From the NCBI RefSeq assembly GCF_000012885.1, contig NC_007498.2, forward strand, positions 2,822,001 to 2,886,000: a stretch of 64,000 bases of DNA, given 5' to 3'. The stretch is from Syntrophotalea carbinolica DSM 2380. GTDB taxonomy: Bacteria; Desulfobacterota; Desulfuromonadia; Desulfuromonadales; Syntrophotaleaceae. Made by a program: the position numbers and the translations under genes. Below, piece by piece: positions 57,495 to 64,000 of the stretch (within the stretch, counting starts at the first letter, position 1; every line of letters starts with the position of its first letter). Under the pieces are notes generated by a model, which saw only the letters and a list, made by a program, of their open reading frames with translations, did no database searches and was not told where the DNA came from.

Positions 57495-58832
57495 TTAGAT
57501 GCGATGGCTGTTTCTCCAGATTTTCATGTGCTGCGCCTGCCTGATCAGCTCCTCGCGAAAATCGGGATGGGCGATGGAAATGAGAGCCTCGGTGCGCTCC
57601 CAGGTGCTTTTTCCTTTCAGGTTGACCTTGCCGAACTCGGTGACCACCCACTGAACGCAGGTACGACTGTCGGTGACGATACTGCCGGAAGCCAATGTCG
57701 GCACGATGCGGGACTTGACCTCTCCGTCCCTGATACAGGTCGAGGAAAGGCAGATGAAACTTTTGCCCCCATTGGATACATAAGCGCCCATGACAAAATC
57801 AAGTTGGCCGCCGGTCCCGCTGATATGCCGAGTACCGGCCGACTCGGAAGAGACCTGACCGAACAGATCGATCTCCACGGCGTTGTTGATGGAAATGAAA
57901 TTGTCGATGACGGCCACTTTGCGGACATCGTTGCAATAATCCACCGGGCAGCTCATGATTTCCGGATTGTTATGGAGGAAGTCGTACATCTTCCGGGTAC
58001 CGGCGGCGAAAGCGAAGACCTGGCGAAAGCGATCTATGGATTTGCGCGAACCGTTGATCTTGCCTTGCAGGGACATATCGACGAAAGCATCGACGTACAT
58101 CTCCGTGTGTACGCCCAAATCCTTCAGATCGGACTCCGCGATCAGCCTACCGACGGCATTGGGCATGCCGCCGATGCCGAGCTGCAGACAGGCGCCGTTG
58201 GGGATTTCCTCCACGATAAGTTCCGCGACCTTCTTGTCCACCTCGGTGAGAGGAGCGGAGTTCAGTTGCGCCAACGGTGGATTGTCCCCCTCGACGATAA
58301 AATCCACCTGGGAGATATGGATGGCTTCCTCGATGCCGCCCAGACAGCGCGGCATATTTTGATTGACCTCCACAATGATGACCCTGGCCTGTTCGCAGAC
58401 CGCCATCATGTGTGAAGCCTGAGGGCCGAAATTGAAATAACCGTGTTCGTCCATCGGCGCGACTTGAAACATGGCCACGTCAATGGGGCCAATACTTTCC
58501 CGATAAAAACGGGGCAACTCCGAATAACGCATGGGACCGTAGTAGCCGCAACCCATGTCGATAATTCTGCGGTCGATGCCAGAGCAATGCCAGGCGTTCC
58601 AGGTAAAGTGTTTCTTCGGATTCGGGACAGCGCAGATTTCCGGCATCCATAGAGATATCCCCCCTCGCACTTTGACATCCGACAACTCTTTGGCACGGGC
58701 TGCCAACGCCTTGTCCGTAGCCACGGGATGACCAAGGCACCAGCCATAGTCCACCCAATCACCCGACTTGATAATGCTGACGGCCTTCTCTGCCGTTGTC
58801 CGCTTTTTTGCATATAGGTCGCTATGCGCCAT
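57495..58832 (-). CDS. Acyl-CoA:acetate CoA-transferase (butyryl-/propionyl-CoA type)
   Basis: Class I CoA-transferase of the acetyl-CoA hydrolase/4-hydroxybutyrate CoA-transferase family, moving CoA between acids such as acetate, propionate, butyrate or succinate. 445 residues. [17 protein letters not shown] is the CoA-loop motif, the catalytic Glu is expected in the [12 protein letters not shown] strand, and [20 protein letters not shown] is typical of butyrate/propionate-type enzymes. AAGGAAA precedes the ATG. Fits fermentative or syntrophic acid metabolism; exact acyl group cannot be read. Confidence 0.92.
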   Translation of the reverse strand: MAHSDLYAKKRTTAEKAVSIIKSGDWVDYGWCLGHPVATDKALAARAKELSDVKVRGGISLWMPEICAVPNPKKHFTWNAWHCSGIDRRIIDMGCGYYGPMRYSELPRFYRESIGPIDVAMFQVAPMDEHGYFNFGPQASHMMAVCEQARVIIVEVNQNMPRCLGGIEEAIHISQVDFIVEGDNPPLAQLNSAPLTEVDKKVAELIVEEIPNGACLQLGIGGMPNAVGRLIAESDLKDLGVHTEMYVDAFVDMSLQGKINGSRKSIDRFRQVFAFAAGTRKMYDFLHNNPEIMSCPVDYCNDVRKVAVIDNFISINNAVEIDLFGQVSSESAGTRHISGTGGQLDFVMGAYVSNGGKSFICLSSTCIRDGEVKSRIVPTLASGSIVTDSRTCVQWVVTEFGKVNLKGKSTWERTEALISIAHPDFREELIRQAQHMKIWRNSHRI

Positions 58833-59448
58833 CGTTTTTCCTTCTTAAATGTAATTTCGCTTACATGCGTGCAAAGCCGGGTTGCCGACAGTTTGCAGCA
58901 ACCAGACAATCCGGCCTCTTCCGGATTTTCCCGGGACGGTTCGGGAGATAGTTTTGTTTTACAAAAAATGCATGCAACACGCTATCGCCCGAAATATGCA
59001 ATTTTGTCCCGCATTCTAGGGATAAACGACCAGGCCGCTTCGCTATAAACCAATGAGCCCCTAAACGGGCTTTTTTGCAACCGAACCGGATGCAAAGCAT
59101 CCCGCATATTTCGTCTTTTCCACGCTGTCTAAAGAATAGGCAAACAGGTGATTTCTTCGAAAAATCAAGCAACACCAGATGTATTAACCGAGTTGTGCCG
59201 GGAGTTTTACACAGCCTCTGTGGATAGCGTGAATAGATATCCCCCTATGCCTGGTGGCCCTCGTTCAAAGGGCCTTGCCCTGTCCCCGCACGGATTTCCA
59301 CCGTTGCAGTTACAGCTTTGACAAGCACTTCCGGCTAGCTACACTTACGAAACAACGGGGCAGGATTTCTCCAATGATTGCAGCCTGGTATAGTAGTCAG
59401 GCACCATACAGGGAATGCACCACACAGCATTACTTCGGGGAGTAACCA
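58833..59448. other. Long divergent intergenic region
   Basis: 616 bp between the CoA-transferase (minus) and the flavoprotein (plus). A small hairpin with T-run (59056-59076) lies inside with no gene directly upstream on the plus strand, so an untranslated RNA ending there is possible but unproven. I see no riboswitch, operator or supported ORF; no sigma-54 site fits either gene. Confidence 0.5.
59056..59076 (+). terminator. Small terminator-like hairpin in a long intergenic region
   Basis: AGCCC pairs with GGGCT across six bases and runs into TTTTTT. It may end a short RNA starting near 58900-59000; nothing else upstream needs it. Confidence 0.4.
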
Positions 59449-60831
59449 ATGAAGATCATCGTATTAAACGGCAGCCCCAAGGGCGAGCAGAGTATCACCA
59501 TGCAATATGTCCGCTACCTCGGCAAAAAGTTTCCCCAGCACGAGTTCCCCATTCTGCATATTGCCCGCGATATCCAACAAATCGAAGGCAATCCACAACG
59601 GTTCAAAGAGATTCTCGAAAGTATTGCGGAAGCTGACGGCGTCCTCTGGGGGATGCCTCTTTACTACCTAATGGTGCATGCCCACTTGAAACGCTTTATC
59701 GAGCTCCTCTGGGAGCGCCAGGTGACCGACGTCTTCAAAGGTAAATACGCTCTTGCCATAGCGACCTCGGTACACTTCTACGACCACACCGCCCTGCAGT
59801 ATATGCGGACCGTATGCGCGGACCTGCAGATGTGCTTTATCGATGCCTTTTCCGCCGACATGCAGGATTTACTCAAAGAACAACACCGTCGACAGCTGTT
59901 GATCTTTGCCGAAAACGCCTTCCGGACCATCGAGCAACATGGGCCGACCTTCACGACACCGCTCCCGGCGGCCTCCACCCCACCGATCTATCTACCGGGT
60001 GCGGACCCGGCACCACTCGATACCCACGACCGGACCATTCTGATCATCACGGACGCCGTAGACCCCGAGGACAATCAGTCAAGAATGGTCAAACGGTTAC
60101 TGGCCAATTTCGGCAACCGGGCCGAAGTCGTCAACCTTCACGACCTGAATATCAAGAGCAGTTGCATGGGCTGTATTCAATGCGGCTATGACAACCGTTG
60201 TCCGCTGGAAGACCTCGATGACTTTATCCCTTTTTATCGTGACAAGGTCATGACCGCCGACATACTGATCTATGCCGGCACCATAAAGGATCGTTATCTG
60301 TCAGCACGCTGGAAAAGCTTTTTTGACCGCAGCTTCTTCATGGGCCACACGCCAACGGTACGCAACAAGCAGGTCGGCATCATCCTGGCCGGACCATTAA
60401 GCCAGAATGGACACTTACGGGAGATTCTCGAAGGCTATTTTGAAATGATGCAGGCAAACCTGGTGGGGATTGTCGGGGACGAAAGCGACGGCACAACGCC
60501 CCTTGATATACTGCTTGATCTGCTGGCGCAACGATTGATCGCGTATAAAGAACAGGATTATATAAAGCCCAGGACCTTCCTCGGCATTGCCGGCAGCAAA
60601 CTCCTGCGAGATGAAATATGGGGGCGCCTGCGTTTTCCTTTCGTAGCAGACCACCGGTTTTTCAAGCACCACAAGGGCTACGATTTCCCACACCGAAACT
60701 GGCGCGTCCGACTTAAAAACGGTCTTTTGCTGTTATTGGCAAGGATGCCCCCGATCCGGAAAAAAATTTACCGACAGCACTTGAAAGGGGAGATGATCAA
60801 ATCGCTACAGAAGGTGGTTGATGAGGCATGA
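59449..60831 (+). CDS. Double-flavodoxin protein with a Cys4 iron-sulfur motif
   Basis: 460 residues, two NADPH-dependent-FMN-reductase-like domains in tandem. Domain 1 (about 1-190) begins MKIIVLNGSPKGEQSITMQY, the FMN phosphate loop, and has WGMPLYYLMVHAHLKRFIELL. Domain 2 (about 200-400) has ILIITDAVDPEDNQSRMVKRL and a CX2CX2CX5C motif, C239-C242-C245-C251, as in iron-sulfur flavoproteins. A basic helical tail ends the protein. It could be an electron-transfer flavoprotein for anaerobic reduction; partners are unknown. GGGAG precedes the ATG. Alone on its transcript. Confidence 0.82.
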   Translation: MKIIVLNGSPKGEQSITMQYVRYLGKKFPQHEFPILHIARDIQQIEGNPQRFKEILESIAEADGVLWGMPLYYLMVHAHLKRFIELLWERQVTDVFKGKYALAIATSVHFYDHTALQYMRTVCADLQMCFIDAFSADMQDLLKEQHRRQLLIFAENAFRTIEQHGPTFTTPLPAASTPPIYLPGADPAPLDTHDRTILIITDAVDPEDNQSRMVKRLLANFGNRAEVVNLHDLNIKSSCMGCIQCGYDNRCPLEDLDDFIPFYRDKVMTADILIYAGTIKDRYLSARWKSFFDRSFFMGHTPTVRNKQVGIILAGPLSQNGHLREILEGYFEMMQANLVGIVGDESDGTTPLDILLDLLAQRLIAYKEQDYIKPRTFLGIAGSKLLRDEIWGRLRFPFVADHRFFKHHKGYDFPHRNWRVRLKNGLLLLLARMPPIRKKIYRQHLKGEMIKSLQKVVDEA

Positions 60832-60882
60832 ATCTCTGGTTGAATAACTGCACGTTGCCTGTGCTGAAGGAGAGGTGACAAG

Positions 60883-60925
60883 CTCAGCCATCGTCGCAGA
60901 AAGTTATGCCGGGCACGGCTGAGCA
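60883..60925. terminator. Possible hairpin between convergent flavoprotein and diguanylate cyclase genes
   Basis: GCTCAGCC pairs with GGCTGAGC around a 27-base loop. No T-run follows. Position between two converging stops is the main reason to list it. Confidence 0.3.
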
Positions 60926-60946
60926 ATTGGAAAACAGGGGGAAAAG

Positions 60947-62443
60947 CTAAATAGCACTGGGGGCCGGTTTCACAGAAACCGCCGGCAGGGTCACGGTCTG
61001 ATTCTTCCCCTGTTTTTTGGACTCGTACAGGGCGGCATCGGCCCGCATCATGAGATGATCCAGCGTCTCACCCTCGTCATACATCACGACACCGCAACTG
61101 ATGGTGACCGCAACCTCGTCGCAGCTGCCGGAAACTCCGTTTAACAGGTCCCGGTTGCAAATTTCCTCCCGCAACCGTTCAGCCACCTGCCGGGCATGGG
61201 CCAAGTCATTGTGAACCAGCAGCACAAACTCGTCGCCCCCCCAACGCACCACCAGATCATCCTGACGGATGTGCTCATCGGCAAGCCGGACAACCTCTTT
61301 AAGAACCTGGTCCCCGGCCATATGCCCAAGTTCATCGTTGATGGTTTTGAAATCATCAACATCGAACAAAACCACGGAAAACGGCCGCCCCTGCCGTTTG
61401 CTGAGGTAACAGGCCATGTCGAAGCATCGATCGAACTCCCTCCGGTTCCAGGCCCCTGTCAATTTGTCGGTGGTGGCCATCTCCTCGAGCGTGTTCTGGA
61501 AGCGGTTGACGGTATAGATGGTGATGCCAAGAACGACAACGATGATAAGAAGGTCGAAAATAAGGCTTTCGTAAAAATTGCGACGGATTCCGGCGATGGC
61601 CTGCGTTTCATCCTGCTCAACGAACAAAAACCATTCAAATTCGGGAATATAACGGGAGGTCAGAAGAATGTGCCGCCCATCGCGCCAGAAATCAAAACAG
61701 TCGGGTTCCGGCTTGACCACCAGGGCCTGCCGCGCGATCTCTTTGAGTCCTTCCTGGTCCGAAATATTTTCCCGGTCCACCAGGGTCTGGTCCTTATGCA
61801 CCTTGATAAGGCCGTTTTGATCCACCAGGTAGATATCCCGCCCATAGCGCTGCCGGTAGGATTTGAGAAGATTGGCCACCATCTCCATGTTCAATCCCAC
61901 GCCGGTCACGCCAAGCAGATTGCCCTGATAATCGTTGAGGCGGTGATTGATAAAAATGGTCAGACCATTTTCGGCCGCCTCGTTGGTATCGACCACCAGA
62001 TCGTAAGACTTATTCAAAGCCTTGAATTCGGGATACCACACGTCGTGAGGGTCTGCTGGACTTATTTTTTTGAGGATGCCGTTGAAGTGATAGTAGAAAC
62101 CGGTCTTTTCCGAAACAAAAAAGGTGGAAAAAAATCCGTACTTCTCCTCGATCTCCTGCAGATAGCGGGTGATTTTATCGACATCCTGCTCACCGCCAAG
62201 AGCCCAATCCTTGAGAAAGGTGTCGTTGGCCATCAACGAGGAGATAAAGATGGGGCGCATCAGATCGGATTGAATCTCGGAATAGATATTGTCACGGGTC
62301 AGTGGCAGCGCATGCTCGACGATGTTTTTACGCACCGAGCGGATCGACACCCGGTAATTATTGAGATTGGTCAGGACAAACCCTAAAAGCAGAATGGTAC
62401 TTAAAGAAACTATAAATTTTGTCTTGAGGGTAAGCCGCCGCAT
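60947..62443 (-). CDS. Cache-domain diguanylate cyclase
   Basis: 498-residue membrane sensor making c-di-GMP. An N-terminal helix (FIVSLSTILLLGFVLTNL) and a second at about 290 (LIFDLLIIVVVLGITIYTV) frame a periplasmic dCache domain of about 250 residues (FFVSEKTGFYYHFNG, LLGVTGVGLNMEMVANLL, IYLVDQNGLIKVHKD). The GGDEF domain has DKLTGAWNRREFD, the active loop RWGGDEFVLL and, five residues before it, RQDD, an RxxD inhibitory site. Active-site residues are intact, so a product-inhibited active cyclase is expected. Ligand unknown. Confidence 0.94.
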   Translation of the reverse strand: MRRLTLKTKFIVSLSTILLLGFVLTNLNNYRVSIRSVRKNIVEHALPLTRDNIYSEIQSDLMRPIFISSLMANDTFLKDWALGGEQDVDKITRYLQEIEEKYGFFSTFFVSEKTGFYYHFNGILKKISPADPHDVWYPEFKALNKSYDLVVDTNEAAENGLTIFINHRLNDYQGNLLGVTGVGLNMEMVANLLKSYRQRYGRDIYLVDQNGLIKVHKDQTLVDRENISDQEGLKEIARQALVVKPEPDCFDFWRDGRHILLTSRYIPEFEWFLFVEQDETQAIAGIRRNFYESLIFDLLIIVVVLGITIYTVNRFQNTLEEMATTDKLTGAWNRREFDRCFDMACYLSKRQGRPFSVVLFDVDDFKTINDELGHMAGDQVLKEVVRLADEHIRQDDLVVRWGGDEFVLLVHNDLAHARQVAERLREEICNRDLLNGVSGSCDEVAVTISCGVVMYDEGETLDHLMMRADAALYESKKQGKNQTVTLPAVSVKPAPSAI

Positions 62444-62537
62444 TTACCACCGTCTCCACGCCGAAAAATATCATCCTGAAAATCGAAGTCTTATTCCTAT
62501 CAGAACAATCGTCCATAGCCAAGCACATATATAGCCC

Positions 62538-64000
62538 TCAGCCCAATTCTTTGCGCACCAGATTCAGCGTTCCCCCTGCCAACAGACAGGCCCGCTGGCG
62601 TTCCGATACCGACAGCACAGCAAGAAGTTCAGTGCCGTTCACGCGTACGGGAATCTCGGTATCGCCCCGTTCGATACGTTGCCGCACCCCGTCAATCTCG
62701 AGAACCGCGCCCTCTGTCAAGCGATCATAATCGGCAGGATTTTTAAAGGTCAGCGGCAATATACCGAAATTGCACAGATTGGCCTTGTGAATACGGGCGA
62801 AGCTCTTGGCCAGCTTCAGTCTTACGCCGAGATAACGCGGCGCCAGGGCGGCATGTTCGCGACTGGAGCCCTGACCGTAGTTATCGCCGGCGACCACCGC
62901 AGCCGCGCCCAGTTCACGGCAGCGGGCAGGAAAATCCGGATCGAGCTGATAAAAAACGTATGCGCTGATGGCCTCGATGTTGGAACGCAGCGGCAGCACC
63001 TGGTTGCCGGCGGGCATAATGCCGTCGGTGGAGATATTGTCGCCGACCTTGATCGCTACTGTCACGCGCAGGTTTTCGGGCAAGGCATCCAACTGTGGGA
63101 AGGGTTTGATATTGGGACCGCGCAACACCTCGGCCGCAGTATCCTCCGCGTTGGGATAAACGATGGACGAGCGGTCGACCACCCGCTGTTTGGGCTCTTC
63201 GATCCGAGGATAAGGCATATCGAGACCGAGATCGCGCGGATCGGTGATACGCCCGTGCAGCGCTGCCGCGGCGGCGGTTTCCGGTGAGCAGAGATACACC
63301 TGATCGTCCCTGGTACCGGAGCGGCCCGGGAAATTGCGCGGGAAAGTGCGCAGACTGACCTGGCCGGTCCCTGGCGCCTGCCCCATGCCGATACAGCCGA
63401 GACAACCGGACTGGTGGATCTTGGCTCCGGCCAGCATCAGCGGCAAAATGCCGTCGGCTTCGGCCACGTTTTCCAGCACCTGGCGGCTGCCGGGGTTGAT
63501 GTGGAAATCGGTATGGGCTGCGCTGTGGCGCCCGTCGACGATACGCACCACCCGCAACAGATCCTTGAGACCGCTGTTGGCGCTGGAACCGACGATAACC
63601 TGATCGACGGGGATACCGGCCACCTCGCGCACCGTCACAACCTTGCCCGGCGACGACGGGCAGGCGATCAGAGGCTCTAGGGTCGACAGATCGATCTCGT
63701 CGTAGGCGTCGTAGGTCGATCCGGGGTCGGCCTGCAGCTCCACCCAAACATCACCGCGCGCCTGGGACTGCAGGTAGGCGCGGGTCTGATCGTCGGAGGG
63801 AAAAATGGAACTGGTTGCGCCGAGTTCGGTACCCATGTTACCGATCACGGCGCGATCTTCCACCGACAGGGTCGCGACACCGGGGCCGTAATATTCGACG
63901 ACCTTGCCCAGACAGCCCTTGACGTCGTAGCGTCGCAGCATCTCGAGAATGATATCCTTGGCGCTGACCCAATCGGGCAGTTTACCGACCAGTTTCACCC
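62538..64000 (-). CDS. Aconitate hydratase (C-terminal part, runs off the window)
   Basis: TCA-cycle isomerisation of citrate via cis-aconitate on a [4Fe-4S] cluster. The frame continues beyond base 64000, so the N-terminus is missing; the first internal GTG is not a real start. Visible: VKLVGKLPDWVSAKDIILEML, NMGTELGATSSIFPSDDQTRAYL, HQSGCLGCIGMGQAPGTGQVSL (two cluster cysteines), RNFPGRSGTRDDQVYLCSPE, and the swivelling domain with GDNYGQGSSREHAALAPRYLG. The gene is of the mitochondrial-like type rather than AcnB. Confidence 0.93.
   Translation of the reverse strand, partial: VKLVGKLPDWVSAKDIILEMLRRYDVKGCLGKVVEYYGPGVATLSVEDRAVIGNMGTELGATSSIFPSDDQTRAYLQSQARGDVWVELQADPGSTYDAYDEIDLSTLEPLIACPSSPGKVVTVREVAGIPVDQVIVGSSANSGLKDLLRVVRIVDGRHSAAHTDFHINPGSRQVLENVAEADGILPLMLAGAKIHQSGCLGCIGMGQAPGTGQVSLRTFPRNFPGRSGTRDDQVYLCSPETAAAAALHGRITDPRDLGLDMPYPRIEEPKQRVVDRSSIVYPNAEDTAAEVLRGPNIKPFPQLDALPENLRVTVAIKVGDNISTDGIMPAGNQVLPLRSNIEAISAYVFYQLDPDFPARCRELGAAAVVAGDNYGQGSSREHAALAPRYLGVRLKLAKSFARIHKANLCNFGILPLTFKNPADYDRLTEGAVLEIDGVRQRIERGDTEIPVRVNGTELLAVLSVSERQRACLLAGGTLNLVRKELG

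Overview
The window looks like chromosome of an anaerobic deltaproteobacterium of the Desulfuromonadales, most like Pelobacter/Syntrophotalea. This is inferred from gene content and order: a larBC-pgpA-cinA-thpR-recA-pilT-recX-alaS run, an argBDF / argGH / lysA-dapA-dapB-dapL run, hslVU, a butyrate-type CoA-transferase and a Cache-GGDEF protein, in moderately GC-rich DNA with several dispersed palindromic repeats. I saw no rRNA, tRNA or CRISPR array.

Layout. 1-3.6 kb: the start of a TonB-dependent receptor (minus strand, cut by the window edge), a phosphotransacetylase-N-terminal-like protein and an orphan TupA-like binding protein. 3.7-13.8 kb: a long co-directional run, larB-larC (nickel-pincer cofactor), pgpA, cinA, thpR, recA, a PilT-type ATPase, recX, alaS and a cupin. 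14.1-17.5 kb: an orphan outer-membrane barrel, then hslV-hslU with a possible heat-shock promoter. 17.6-29.8 kb: amino-acid biosynthesis, argB-argD-argF, a zinc-ribbon/RDD membrane protein, argG, argH, an LptM-like fibronectin lipoprotein, lysA, dapA, dapB and dapL, closed by a strong terminator. Dispersed repeats sit in three of its gaps.

31.1-36.7 kb is an accessory island: an IS4-family insertion sequence and one 1203-residue KAP/YobI-like membrane P-loop NTPase. Each is bracketed by copies of a roughly 54-bp hairpin repeat whose ends read GGGACACTCCCC. This is the best candidate for an undescribed, possibly anti-phage, element.

36.9-43.1 kb: an acetate-kinase-family protein lacking one family motif residue, a Dph6-like ATPase, a small unknown protein, cysK-larE, a membrane protein, a nuclease and a UPF0316 protein. 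43.2-49.4 kb: PEP synthase and its regulator PpsR, separated by an IS remnant and an MltB-type transglycosylase, then an inositol monophosphatase. 49.6-53.9 kb: a tightly overlapping three-gene operon that reads as lysine catabolism, with lysine 6-aminotransferase, a D-2-hydroxyglutarate-type FAD dehydrogenase and a DUF1338/HglS-like 2-oxoadipate enzyme.

54.2-64 kb: a NifU/IscU-like scaffold, an orphan FlgN-like/FlgK-like pair, a small monooxygenase-fold protein, a CoA-transferase, a double-flavodoxin Fe-S protein, a Cache-GGDEF diguanylate cyclase, and the C-terminal part of aconitase, cut by the window end.

Most genes are core metabolism. The accessory signals are the 31-37 kb island, the remnants at 46 kb, the lysine operon and the FlgN/FlgK pair.
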